NCBI GenBank assembly: GCA_024362935.1
Contig: JANCRA010000012.1
Coordinates: forward strand, 4,154,001-4,218,000
Direction of reading: 5' to 3'
DNA from: Setophaga petechia
Lineage: Eukaryota; Chordata; Aves; Passeriformes; Parulidae
Length of the DNA: 64,000 bases
The notes under the pieces are model-generated. The model did no database searches and had not been told where the DNA came from. It saw nothing but the letters and a program-made list of their open reading frames with translations. A program made the translations under genes and the position numbers. This document shows, one piece after another, positions 27,810 through 41,500 of the stretch. Numbering within the stretch: the stretch's first letter is position 1; every line of letters begins with the position of its first letter.

Positions 27810-27965
27810 AACAACTCTGTGTACACAAGCCCTGGGGGTCCAGTGGGCAGAGAGATGAATGTGAGCCAGCAGTGCCCTGGCAGCAGAGATGGCCAGCAGC
27901 CTTTTGGATGCATTAGAAGGAGCAGAGCCACTAGATCAAGGACTCACAGCAGTGCATGGCAAGAG
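27810..27965 (+). mobile_element. CR1 LINE ORF2 fragment
   Basis: The stretch CCCTGGGGGTCCAGTGGGCA, AATGTGAGCCAGCAGTGCCC and AGATGGCCAGCAGCCTTTTG matches CR1 ORF2 sequence that lies just 3' of the reverse transcriptase core. Diverged; ends are approximate. Confidence 0.75.
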
Positions 27966-29726
27966 GGCAAGAAACAGCAGGTGTAAGTTAGAACACAGCA
28001 GGTTAAACCTGAACACACAGATGAACATTTTGCCCGTGAGAGCAGCTGCCAAAAGAGGACATGCAGTCTAAATCCTTATGGGTTTTCAAAAGGCAACTAC
28101 TCAGGTCTCACAGCAACCCTGCCTCAGCACTTGTTTGGATCAGAAACAACCTGGAGTACCTTCAAGCCTGAATTTCCCCGTTTTTAAGATAGTATTATAC
28201 TGACAAGATCTTGGTTTGCTGTGCTTTTGGAAAAACAGCAGTGTCAGTTTATTCAACAAAGTACGAGGCCTATTCAACACTTTTACTTAAGTACAACGAG
28301 GCCCATATAATTAAGGGCTCACATTTTCAGCCCCTCCCCTCCACACAGTAACTCTGAGGCAGTAACCTCCTGAGGCATCCCGTGTAACCTATTCTGGGAA
28401 GCTTAAGAGTACCCTCTGCTGGTTTAACACTGAAGTTGAGAAAATCTGCAGCACGATGTAATTAAACGGCATGGCAGAGAGAAAATCCTGTTTCTGAGTA
28501 ACACAGCTGTACATCTCTGCAGGGGACAAACAGCTGTGCTGTAGCATTTGTCATCTACAAAGGGAATGCCTGAAGCAACATTGCACCACAGGCCACAGAG
28601 CTTTCCCAAACAACTGGAATTCCAGAGCCGTCCCATTCGAATGATTGTCTTGTCAAATAGCCTGTAAAGTGCCATCTGTGTGAAGAGCTTTAGCCTAAAC
28701 CAAAACTTATTCTAGGGACACTGTGTTTTGAACATGAACAGTGTGCAATTAATTGATAACAGAATTATGTCCTAAAAGACAACAGCTTGTGTCTTAATGA
28801 CTCATCTTTTCTCCCTTGCAAGCTCATGGGAAGAGTTTATCCAATTTCAACAGGCCACACTGCAATAAAATTTCTTGTTGCAAAAGTTGATATCAGGTAG
28901 GAAGAATTTATTTAAATCACTGCACATCTTATGATGCCTAATGAAAAAAATATTAAAAGCTATGAAGTACTTCAATTGACAGTTGCTTATCTATGGCACA
29001 CAGGTCTATATATACCTACCTATGAAAGTGTTTCTTTATGAACATAAGCATTTCAATGTAAGATGAGTAAATGAAAAAAGGGAGTAGAGACAATTCTTTA
29101 TTTCCTAACCTAAATAATAAGAGGCTGCTGCTTCAGTCCAGGCTCTTGGCCCCACTATTAAAGAGCTCCAAGAGATTTTAACTGAAGATGGATACCTCAC
29201 CATCCCTTTCTGGTGGTAGTTTCTGATCTTCTTTGCTTTAGTGCTTAAAAATGTGACACTGCTTATTCCAGAAACAAACAAAAAAAAAAAAAACCAAAAA
29301 CAAAACCAAAAACTGAAAACCAACTAAAAGGCTGCATATTTTTTATGCTAAAGGTCAAAGATGAGTCTCAGTTCCCTGAACAGGTTCCTCTTCCACCTTT
29401 GCAAAGGACTATGTGTTGTGTCTGTGCATTACCTCAAGCAAATGAGGCATAATCACAGCTGCATGTGGAAGAGTTCTTTACTGTGCTAGTCATTAAAAAG
29501 AATTACTATCAAATTATAATATATTCTGATAGATAAAATAATGTGGAATGATGGAAAATACATTACCTCAGCAAATTTTTAATTAGATACTGCATTTCCA
29601 AATGGCACAGAGAGAATAATTCCACATTGGCGAGGGAAGAGTAAGATGACCCACAAGGTCTTGCTTGTTAGAATACTGACTAATTTATTCACATATCCCT
29701 TTTTTGGGCAGTCATTTTTATATATG

Positions 29727-29820
29727 AAGAAAAAAAAATAACAAAACAAAACAAAACAAAACAAAAAAAAACCCAAAGAACAAAAAACCCAAAAAAAAAC
29801 AAAACAAAAAAAACCCCGAA
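29727..29820. repeat. A-rich (AAAAC)n tract
   Basis: Runs of A broken by single or multiple C, with five AAAAC units at 29740-29764. Low-complexity; the short open frames opposite are its translation. Confidence 0.9.
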
Positions 29821-30774
29821 TAAGTAGGACACTTTATTTCTTAGTCTTAAAGTATGTATTCTTTCTTCCTCCATATCATTAAAAAACCAAAAATAAATCA
29901 GACTTTTTTTTTAAACTAAGAAATACAAAAGAAAATCAATGTTTGTTTGGTTTTTAATTGCAGAGAATTTCTTAGAGGTACACAGAATGGGCAAGAATAA
30001 TAGGATCAAGACCAAATTCCTAGAAGCCACTGAAAAAATCAGTGTGAACCACAACTGATTTCATTTAAGGATCTTTTTCTTTTTTCCTCAAGAAAGATAA
30101 ATTTCCCTAGTCCAAGTATGATATCTATCAAAACACCCCCAGAGATACAGAAAGATTTATGAAGTTACCAAATACACAATCCACCAGTGATACACTATGC
30201 AAACATCACAATTTGCAAAACATGAAGCACCAACACCGAAGTAGCCATAATTTCTCAATGTGCTTAAAAACACTGACATAACAGCCCCAATAAGTACTTA
30301 GAGACCCAACTGTTTTCTTTTGTTCTTCCCTCTTGGACTTACTGTGCACTGTGAATACAGAACTCAGCAACAGAAACACATTTTTCTAGCTGCACAGCTT
30401 TCCAGCTACTGCTCATGCAGTTTCTGCATTGGTGGATGCAGTGCTAGATGTGAATCCTACACATCAAATGCTGTGATGCAAACCGGGGGACAAGATACAG
30501 CATATCTCTAACATAACATGATGACCCTTAGTCCCAAAGAGCCTGCAGTCACCCCACTGACTAAGACTCAATAAGAAGGGCTGGATTAATCAAAAAAGCA
30601 CCACTAAGTAGAGAGACAATATTATAACCGCAGCAGTAGATCAAGAAATGTAACCAAGTACTAGTTTGCCTTCAAAGCAGTAGCACGACCATAACCCTTT
30701 ATCTCAGAATGGTAGGCCTGGGCAGTTCAGGCATCAGCATGAGAGGAAAGCTAACACAGACAGCCCTAGACAGA

Positions 30775-31215
30775 AGAGTCCAAGGCAGTTGGCTGATTTT
30801 CAGTGATCACTTTTCCCAATTCTGATGTGTGGGAAATCAAGCAAAGGTGGCAGGAAGCTGACAAGCTGACAAGCATGAACAATGAGCTCCTGACTAAAGC
30901 CATAAAAAGGAACACACAAGGTGGAAACAGTGGCAAGTGACCCAGAAGGAATATAGAGCCACTGTCTTAGCATGAAGGAATGGAATCAAGAAAGCCAAAG
31001 CCTGCTTGGGGAAGAACTGGCAAGGGGCTTGAAGTGTATTAAGGGCTGCTATATGTATGTCTGCAGCAAATGAAACCATGAAATTCTACAAGGTGTGAAG
31101 CTGCTGAAACGGATGAGAAAAATTCCATTTTGGTGCAAGGAAGGGAAAAAAATAAAAAAGCACAGGCATTTGCTTTGAATAACCTCAGAAGATTCCTTTC
31201 AGAACAGATAAAATA
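30775..31215 (+). mobile_element. CR1 LINE ORF2 internal fragment
   Basis: Contains CR1 ORF2 text between endonuclease and reverse transcriptase: AATCAAGCAAAGGTGGCAGG, GAGCTCCTGACTAAAGCCAT, GGCAAGTGACCCAGAAGGAA, TAGAGCCACTGTCTTAGCAT, AATCAAGAAAGCCAAAGCCT. Small indels break the frame, so it is dead. No 3' end is attached here. Confidence 0.85.
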
Positions 31216-34200
31216 CAGTCTTGGGTAACAATCCATAGCAGTCTGACAGACAGAGGGCAGGGAGGGGTATCAGGAGGTCAGCTAGGACAATTATGGACAA
31301 CTGTCCTTTATATTATTGCTACATATGATCCAAGACTTCTTGGATTTTTTAAGGCTTTTATTTTGTTGCTGGGGGCTTTGTTGTTTATTTTTCTCTCGAC
31401 ACATTTTTTTCAGTTAGTCACTTGTTAAGGCAAATTTGAATTATTTGTGTGCCTAACTGCACAATATTAAGAATGGTCTGAAAGTAACCTGAAGGAGAGG
31501 GTGCATCCTGTTCATCAGGGAGAATTTCTCTATATATCCACATAGTGCCATATACACCAAGAACTTTATGCTAGAAGTATGATTTGGTGATTTTCACATT
31601 CTTGGTGTTTTGCAAGATGCAAATGTCATTGTTTGACTCTTCAACTGACAACTGCCTGAGCAGTACCTCTCCCATACATGTTAGGATGATGTATGATCAG
31701 TTCTCATCATCCATAAAAGGTCCTGTGTTTATACAGTATATAGTATATATTTTACAGTCACCTGTGTCCTGGTCTTGAATATAACTTACAGACTTTGGCA
31801 CCTTTCCTGAGAAAGAAGATTATGATTTGAACCCTTTCAGGTGATCACTGACTTCCTGAATTACCTAAGTCACCAAGGTGTTCTACAAAAGAGAATTCAT
31901 TTGCCCTATTTAGAAATGGATAGTATTATACTTTGAAGAGAACTCAGTGTCTATTACAGACATGTTGGGAATTCACATCAAAGAAAATATTCAGTATTAT
32001 GTACCAATGTTCAGCTGAAAACATTTCAGCACATACCTTAACTTCTAAGTTTAGGCACTGCAGGATTGTTGTATGGATGCTGCATACTTGAGACAGCTTT
32101 CCTGGTCTTATTTATTTAGAGCCTTAATTGAAACATGAAGATCTCTAAGTTTGCTTGCTCCTGGAAAGTGTTTCTGGACCTTCTGGAGTTCAAGAGAATC
32201 TTGTCAAGTGCCTAGATACACTATTGAATACTATTTCTCATGGTAAAAAACCACTCAGTTTTAGGTCAAGAAACTTCAAAGTAATAGCAAAACAATCTAG
32301 GAAAAGGGATGCTGCTTCCAGTTTGATACCACAGTATGAAGTTTATAAAATAAACCATAGGTGTAGGTCTAGAAGTTCACCTTAGTACTTATGACAGAAG
32401 TACCTAACCAACACTTCACTGAGGCACAAATCTTGTTTGTTGGATTATCTCAAATCACTTCTAAAGTATTTACCAACATACTTGGACATGAGACCTCTAC
32501 TTCTAGACAACCCTAAGTCCCAAGTCTTGTACCATATAACCAGATGTCCTTACCATGCAAAGAAAAATTTAATGGAAACAGCTTTCTTTTAGCACCAAAA
32601 TATTAACAAACACAGTAGAAAGCATTGGTAGTCTATACTGGCTTGATTAACAAAATGCACTTTACCTCTGTGGCCAGTTTCTGGTAATCAGTTCAAATCT
32701 TACTCCTCCACCCCCTCCATTCTGATTATAAAGGGCAAAACCCAACACAACTCAGAATCCAACCCCCACTGTATTCAAGGCAGAGAGGGGAAAAAAGATT
32801 AAGTTCAGTCAAAAAAATTTTTTGTTTCACCTTCTAAAATGGAGCAGTAATTACAGTCTGAAGAAGTAAAAGGAGAAAACAGAACAAAACAAGGGAACTA
32901 ACTCTTTCAAAACTAGCATCAAAAGGGCAGAAGACAGCAGCATCGTACTGAATATTTATCACATACATACCTTGGCCTATATTCCTTCAGTGAAAGTTCT
33001 AAATAGTTGAATTCACCTTTCTGGGCCCCACAATAATTTAATGCAGAGCAATATGTGCCTATATTTGGTGGCAGGACAATGGGAGAATTGAGGAAAATAG
33101 AATATTAGTGACTCCTAATACCCAGGTACTACATCTGTATGTTTTGTAGGGAACAACACTCTGATTGATGGCTCTACTCTGGTAATGGAAAGCTGAAAGC
33201 ATTTTTCTCCAGAACTGAAAAACAGTCTGGTTGTTTTAGACTGCTCATTACTTTTGCAGGTCAGGTAAGGAAGAATTTCTCCTCTTTATCACCACAGAAA
33301 AACAAAATCTTGACATTTTTGGTTTTTATCAGTTCATCTCAGAGTTGGGCTTAACTAAGACAATTTAGTTAAAGCTTTCTGTCCAAAGCTTTGGCAGGTA
33401 GGAACCAAACGCTTCCACAATGTAGTTAAGAACCTCATCAGGCATCTCCCAGAGTGCCAAGTAAGTTGAAAGGTATTTAAGAATAGCAAGTTCTTTTTCA
33501 TAAGGAAGCATTATTTCAGGCTAGGAACAGTAATAGAAGAGTTTGTATTTGTCAGACAATTAATTCCCTTGAGTGTGAGCTGATGGTAGTTTCTAAACCA
33601 ACATTTCCTGTTATGATTAATGACCATTCATACCACAACCTGCAACACCCAGGAGTTAAATGTGAGTGAGTAACATAGACAAGCTACACTCCTGCAGGAT
33701 CCTTAGGGGCTAATACTATTGTAACTGGCTACACCTGTACTAAAAACCCTGAAGATCCTTGAGTTGTATTCCATGTGCTTCCCAAACTGTCTACTTTTTC
33801 CTCCCTTTGATTTAGTACTCATTAAATACAATGACTACCCTTCAACTTGCAAGACTTTGTGGCAAATAGGCCCATCTTAGACAATTACAGCTGAGAAAGC
33901 ACTGAAGATTTCATACTCTGACTGGCAAGTTAAGAAACATCTAGATATAACAGTTAAAGAAAAGTTACAGATACCTTAATACCACTAGGTATTCAAACTA
34001 TCACGCACAAGATCAGTTTAGACAGCTTTTAACCTAAGACTCCAACAGAGTCAAATTTTGTACGATATTCTCCTAGGTATCTATCATACATACAAATCCT
34101 CCATGCACTGTTCAAGCTAAGTCTCAGTTCAGTTTGTGAACAAAAGTCTTCAGAAGTATATAGAAGACGTCTGATTTTTTCTGCTCAACAGAATTGGTCA

Positions 34201-34863
34201 ATTCTATTCATAGCCTTTTTATGTCCCCTTACCTCAGAGTTTGTAACTTCTTCATAGTCAAGCCTAAATTGTGCTCTTCTTACCTGTATTCTACAACCCC
34301 TTGTATCCACCATCACAATGTATTCTAAACTTTACCCACTTCTATCAGAGACTGTATGTGGATGGTCCTTATTTTATTTACAGCTGTGACAGTCCTACAG
34401 GATATATCCATTTCAGCTTTTATACTTGCCTTTAGGCTCAGAGAGAACACACAGGAAGCTGTATCTATGTTATGCTTATAAGCTTTCCCTCTGAAATGGC
34501 ACAAGACAAGGAAAAATTGATTGTAGTATGCTTGCTCTGCAGCAGACAGGAAGCTGTAGGACACAGCAGTAGGTTGTAGTCAAAGTCCTGTATTCATCAA
34601 TCCTAGACAGCATTCACACAATAACTATGAGCCATTGCACGCATGTGTTAGCCAAACCTACTTTTCCTCACCTTCTAAACTAGTTTACATAGTTGATAAA
34701 AGTATCTGCCAGAACGACCTGTTTACCTGCCTTTGAAAAGTTAAGTTGACACAATTCTTCCTTTAGAGGAAAGTGCGTGAGAGAGAGGATGTTGTTGGGT
34801 TGAGGCTTTTATTTCAGGTATGTTCCAATACAACTGAGTGTTTGAATTCAGTGCTGAATTGAA

Positions 34864-34938
34864 ATACAGTTTACAAGGTTCTGGGGTTTTGGTTTTTTGG
34901 GGGTTATGTGGGTTGCTTTTGTGGTTTTGGGTTTTTTC
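34864..34938 (+). repeat. T/G-rich low-complexity tract
   Basis: TGGGG, TTTTGG, TTTTTTGGGGG, GTGGG and TTTTGGG runs lie just beyond the inferred CRELD2 3' end. On the CRELD2 strand it is A/C-rich. Confidence 0.7.
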
Positions 34939-35024
34939 GCTGACTTAAAAGAAAAATAAGCATGACAACACATCAAGGTATTAACATCTTAAAAATTTTA
35001 AGGCACATTCCAACAAAATACACT

Positions 35025-35030
35025 TTTATT
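35025..35030 (-). terminator. CRELD2: Probable CRELD2 polyadenylation signal
   Basis: AATAAA on the minus strand, 477 bp past the CRELD2 stop, followed by a GT-rich stretch (GTGTATTTTGTTGG). Cleavage would fall near 35005-35015. Another AATAAA at 34808-34813 could serve a longer 3' UTR. This is motif evidence only. Confidence 0.55.
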
Positions 35031-35506
35031 GAATGCAATATTAGGCATTCTATTTTGTTTAAGGGAACAGTGCTTCCCTCCCCCCCAGAGAGATTCCCTT
35101 TGACAATTTCCAAAAGCTGTATTTCAATTACAGAAATATTCCTCATGATTAGAAACAACAAACTTCAGTCTAAATTTTCCTTAAATTATGAAGTGCAACT
35201 AAATTCTTCCAGAAGATAACAGTTTTCAGTAGGCACTAGAATAAGAAGCCTGCAAGTTGTTTACAGTTGCTGGGTACAGTCAAATTTTATACTAACCCAT
35301 CTAGAGTGTTGTTTTTGAAGAATTATATAAAAAGTGGGATTTAAGAATAAAGAAATGCAGCTTAAAGAGCAGGTTGCCACTATTTAAAAAAAGTCTTAAT
35401 GGCAACCTGCATATTTCATACCACTTCCACAGTACGTCAGCTAGCAGAGGCTTAGTCCAATAATTTAAAACTTTAGATAGGAATGTCTTTTGGTTCTGAA
35501 TGCAGA

Positions 35507-35565
35507 TCATAAGTCAACATGTTCAGTATGTGAAGGCTCAGTTGTTTCACTCTCTACTTCCTCTC
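35507..35565 (-). CDS. CRELD2: CRELD2 last coding exon, C-terminal tail
   Basis: 59 bp, completing G350 and encoding residues 351-368 before TGA. The tail is acidic ([12 protein letters not shown]) and ends EHVDL. The human protein ends in REDL, an ER-retrieval-like tail. The acceptor is aacttcacag. The exon was placed by phase (1), the acidic tail and the position of the stop. Confidence 0.85.
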
Positions 35566-38500
35566 CTGTGAAGTTAAATAGCACAGTTAGAATACAAATC
35601 TATTACCAATTATACATAGATAATCAATTACAGATATATAACTGATTTTTGAAATTAGGATTTTTTTCAAGAGAAACCCAAATTAACATATTTATCAAGA
35701 CCAGAGAAGCAATTAAGCCATATATAACACCTACTTGCACCATTCTCCTAACCTAAGCCTGTATTTATTTTTTTTACTATATGAAAACAAAATTTTTCAA
35801 ACAAATTGGTATTTTACTATTAGTGGAAGAAAAAAAAAATCAGCACAGGCACTTCTATTCTAGGCTTTTGTTTTCAGCTATTCACAGTGAATTTCCTCCT
35901 TTCCACACAACCTGTCAGTAGCAGTTTTGGTATTTGAAAATGTAGGGCAAGTCTTATTCAAATTGTTTTTACAGTACAAACTGCTCAGTTCAGATGTTAA
36001 AACAATCTTTAAAAAACCAGAGCAATTTTATTATATTGGGAAAAGCATTATCTAAACAAAAAAACCTAAGTCAATTTGTCTACCTTTTATTTTACTTTTA
36101 GTCTCAAAATGTCAGACTACATTAACAAAGGTAGTAACTGATACCCTGCATATCTGTATTAGAGAAGTTTCTAGAGGACTAATAAGCACTGAGAGTAAAA
36201 GGAATGAACTGAGTGGCCTTGAGCAGCAATACAACATCCATCATTACAACTTTTTAGTACAAAAAAATGAAAAATCAGCGCTGGGGATGGAAATGGGGAG
36301 ATTAAAAAAACCACCCAAACAAGCGACGAAGTAGAAAGAAAAAGGTATGAAATTAGGAGTCTCTCATCTATTCTCCTACCACTGTTATTGCAAAATAATC
36401 CCATCTTTCTCTTCGGAATTGTAAAAGAGGCCTAGATGGAGTAATGGAATGTTTAATGAATGTAGTTCTGTCCACATGGGTCAACACATCCTAGAAAAAA
36501 CGATAGTTGAATTTTTTGACTGAAGTTACAATTTAAGTGAAGCTGAACAGTTCCCTATGACTGATACATGGATGTCTTCCCCATTTTCATCTTAACACCA
36601 GCTCTGGCACTTACATGATCACAAAATAAACAAATTCAGCATTTTTATCCAGGATTTGTAATTCTTTTTTCAATTTGTAATTTTCAGAGATTTCAATAAA
36701 TTGAAGATTACCTTTAAGTCAGATAAACCTTTAAGTCACTATAATGATAAAGGAAGAACTGGGGAGGACATGCTCATTTTCGTGACACCAGAAATTTGCT
36801 AGTTCATTTTATGTAACAAAGCCAAACTCTTAAGTGACTTAAAAACACAACCTTGACTTAAGCAAAAATGTAGCAACACAAGAACAGAATGTTTAAAAAC
36901 ATAAACTATCTTTAGGCAAAAAACCACACATCAGAGTGTGGCCTGCACTATAAACTATTGATACAGACCACAGCTGTGTGAAGATGAGAAATAACAGAGG
37001 GATTTAAAAGTAACTAGGCCCTTAGACTTACATAAAACTCCAAGTTGTTGAGACAGCATATTTTTTTAAGTTGTCCCTGAAAAGCTACTTACCTGGTTTT
37101 ACAGTTTGAACACATGTTCCATCCTTATCTTCAAACCCTTCTGAACATACACACTTGTAACTACCTGACGTATTAACACAGTCTTGATTCTCGTCTGTGC
37201 AGACCTTTTCAGGAAGGTTACATTCATCTATATCTAGAGACAGCACAGGAAAAGAAAGAGTCCACTGCTCTTATTTTGTTATAAACCTTATCTGTGCTCA
37301 GTCATATAAACAAAACTCTATTCAAATATGAAAAAACACTGAGGAGCAGAATGCTGCTGCAACAAATGTAACATCTGTTAAAATAATCTAATTGTTCATG
37401 ATTTGGACTGTTTCAAAGTTATTCAGATAACACCCAGTACTGCTGTTTTATAATGTTTTGCAAGTCCCTGTACAGAGAAATGTATTAAGTAATTATGTTT
37501 GTCACAATTAGGCAATTCGTCTTAACCTACTGAACATTTCCCCCGCAGTCACTTTCTATTTATGCCATCAAAGTATAGCTAAAGGGAACAGAGCTTGTAA
37601 ATACTACATCATCACAGTTAATAGCTGCTTCAGATTATGTGTATGTCTTGTTCTTTTCCACAGAGGAAGTCTAATTTCACATTTTAATTCACTAAGGATG
37701 AATATAATTTGAACTTGGACATTGATGGATTATCACAATGCCTGCCTTTCTGCTACAAAATGAATAGAAACATAGATCTGATGAAGTGGTAAGTAACTGA
37801 CAAAAGACACATGTAGCTGTTTCCTGAAGCTACTATAAAATACCTTGTTCCTTTGTACCAGTGATTCACTTTAAGTCTTGTCAAGCATATCAGCTCAGTA
37901 ATATAAAATAATTTATTGAGAATGTCTTTGCAGCTAATATCAGAATGACTGGGCTCACTTTGACAGGCATGAAAGCTGAAGCACACAAATGTGAATGCAC
38001 CCATGAGCTCCTCAGCATGGCTAACCAAGAGTGAGCTAACCAGCATTATACCAGGTACTACTAAATCCACCAACCTGTACACTTCTCATCTTCCTTCTCG
38101 TATCCAGATGCGCAGGTCTTACATTTTTCAGAACCTTCTCCTGTGCAACCTACACAGCTGGCATCACATGCTAAAGATAAAATATTTTATGCATAAAAAA
38201 ATTGTCTATCTGGGGTTTAAAATACCACCCTAAAGTCAGACAACTTACCCACACAAGGAATCAGAGAATGGCTTGGGCTGGAAGTTGACCTTAAAGATCA
38301 TATAGTTCCAACCCGCCCTGCCACAGGTTGGACGCCTTTCACTAGACCAGGTAGATCAGGGTTCCATCCAACTGGTCTTTGAACACATTCAGGAACAGGG
38401 CATTCATAACTTCTCAGGTTCAGTCCTCAACACCCTCATGGCAAAGATTTTCTTCCTAATATATAATCTAATCTATTTCAGCTTGAATCCATTCCCCCTT

Positions 38501-41500
38501 GTCTTGTCCACTACATGCCCTTGTAAAAAGTCTTTCTCCTCCTTTGTTGTAGATCTCTTTAGGTACTGAAAGGCTCTGGAGCCTTCTCTTGTTCAGAATG
38601 GACAATGCCAGCTCTCTCAGCCTGTCCTCATAGGGGAGATGACCCTCTTGATCAAGATTTTCACAGCTGTCCTCTAGACTCACTCAGGCAAGTCCATGCC
38701 TGCCTTATCCTGGAGGCCCCAGAGCTGGAGTGTCTCACAAAAGCCAAGTAGAAATAACCAGAAATCTCTTGTTTTGCTCATACAATAGGTCTAAAGCCTC
38801 ATCCTGCCCGTGCCCAGTGAGGATCAGATCACACTGTACCAAATACCTGTCAGGCGTTTTCTAAGCATTACCTCTAGCATTAGTTTAGGATTCTAGACAG
38901 TACAGTACAACAGAAGATTGAAAAGAAACCTTTGCATGAGAAAGATCCATCTGTGTTCAAACAATACTGGTGATCTTTGCAAGGAGAAGCAGCACATTCA
39001 TCTAAATCTGAAAGATAAAAAGTGACAAGTTACCTAAAATAGTAGTTATGATTAAATAGACAGATTAATACTTGAATGCTATGAACCGACTGCATTGAGC
39101 ATAGTTGTTGCAATGAGTTTGGGGTCAGGTATGCAACATGGGAGACACAGAATTAACATGGTAACAGACACTGTTTTGCTCAGCTTAAACCTGTATTAGA
39201 AAATCAAAACTGATCCCCATGTACTTTGTGATGACAATAACAGATGTATCAGAAATTCAAGAGGTCAAATTAAATAAACTTCCAGGACACCTGCAGTCCC
39301 TGCCATTTTCAAGCCATGCAATTATGCAGATATCATAACAAACAAGCAGACACAGTATTGTTCTGGAACACTATTTTCTCCTGTACTCCTATATTACCAA
39401 ATTACAGAGCTTTTTATATGACTAAAAAAGTGTACTATTGCACATACATGCACCTCTTAGTATTCTACAGAAAGCAAAATGGAACAAACCATGTTATGTT
39501 TAGGACCAGTCAAGCTGAAAACCAATTCTACTGCAGAGTTAAAACATGCAAGCCTTATGATTTTGAGGAAAGGGTGCAACATTATTTCATTAAAAAATTC
39601 AAACAAAGAAAGGCTATTTCAATCCCTCTCTTCCTGTCATTGCTGTCACTCTCCTCCTGTTGCTGCATCCATCATTCCTACTGATTACTCAATTGATTTA
39701 TAGGTCATTAGTGGCGATAATTATCTGTAAAAAACTCAGCTGTACAGAAGACAGTACCAAAGCATCTTAAAAATGCCCTGGGAGTGCTCAGTAGTTGCCT
39801 AAGCAGGTATTGCAAGAGCTGTAATTTAAAACCAGCTCTCACTGGCATTTTGAAAAGGAAGCAGTGTTCATATAATTTCTAAGACACTGTTTCTGGGCAT
39901 TATGTTAGAGGTCTTTAAAGGGTCAAATTCAACCACTTGAACAAAATGTGGTGCTCTCCCCTAGTGCATTCCTGCATTGGGAGTATTTTTAGTGTTTGAA
40001 TTTTTTGTGAAGTATTTCACACTTATCTCCTTGTAACCCAACTTAAATGCTAAGACAGAAACAGGTAAGAAATTAAAGGAAGCACCGATCTTGATGTCTC
40101 CCAGTATTTCTGTCCAAGAACAGAAGAAGTTAGCATGCATGGCTTTTAGTGAAGTGTTTGACCTCTATTAGGGTTGAGCATTTATGACAATTATGTGAAG
40201 GTAAATGTGCAATTAGTACAAAATATGTAGCTAAGTTCATACAAATCTTCTACTACTTAACAAAATAGTTCAAGTCAAAAGCAGGACATTGCTTAGCATA
40301 CAAATAAACACCAAGAAAACTCAGGTCTAAAAAGAAAACACCCCCCTTGCTGCTCTATGAGTCCCACTAAACTAAAAAGACATACAGAGCAGTATGATAA
40401 AGGTAACTATCATCACCAGGCAATCAGTGGTGAGAAAATACTGCTTTCCTGCAACATGAAATAAGTGAGGGAGACTAATAAAACTGTAGAAATCTAGATT
40501 GACAGATCATTTCCATAAAATACAATAAAACTTGGAAGTGATGTCATCTAATCTTACTAGCCAGTGTTACTACAAAACCTGTTCGAAGTCTGCCTAGCAT
40601 TACTCACCCACACAAGCTCCATCTTCATTTTTAATCCAGCCCTCTTTACAATCTTGGCAGTCCTTGTTACTTGAACCAGTACAAGTCTTACAGGCAGCAT
40701 GGCAGGCTGAGAGGAGAAAACTTCAACCTGAGTTTTGTTGAGAAATCCCAAGACAAGTTCGGGCACACAAACTCTCAGAGAAAACTTTACTTAGGATTCA
40801 GTGGAAGCCATCATTTTCTAGGAGCTTGAAACTCCCATTCACAAGACAGCATCTCCATAAGATCAAGATTTAATTTAGAAACATGCATCTATCTGACCAA
40901 AATAACTCCAAATCCCAAAATACCAGCAGAAACCAAACCTAGCAATTACAGTTATTTGCACCACTGAAAACACTGCCATGAAATTCTAGTGACTAGAAGT
41001 GGCAGGTCCAATTTCTAAAATATTGGAAAGAGGAGATCAGGAAGGCAAACTTAGCTGAGCCCATCAAGCCTGGGACATGAGTTTAAACATCAAACTCTGA
41101 ACTCCTCTACCTAATGAATCCTCACATAATTTACATTTGCAATTAGCTACGCGAGCAACGTGTGAAGTGATTTAATTCTGAAGAATTCAGAAGGAACTAT
41201 ACTAGAAATCCAGCTGTATATGCATAATGTATACATATACATAACATGCATATATAACATACCCTATGTAACATTTGTATGTTATATATTGTCATCTAAA
41301 ACAAATCATAGAGAAGAATTACTACACAACCAGATTAAAAAAAAACACACAACAACAATATAGACTACTTAAAAAACAATCTTGTTAGACCCCAGGGTCA
41401 GGATGTAGCTGTTGGAGAATCTCATCAAGGGTCTAAAAACAATTGAAAATTTTACCAATTCAAAATTTTATTCCTATGACTTGACTTTGTTTCAAAATTA

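Larger units (their letters stand above)
27966..35004. other. Intergenic DNA beyond the CRELD2 3' end
   Basis: AT-rich, with one CR1 ORF2 fragment (30775-31215) and A-rich runs. No exon was recognised on either strand. PIM3, the next gene after CRELD2 in mammals, was not found. Confidence 0.65.

Noticed and set aside
32155..32385. 76-codon plus-strand frame with fairly gene-like residues
   Set aside because: No splice sites in a fitting phase, no start context and no family resemblance.
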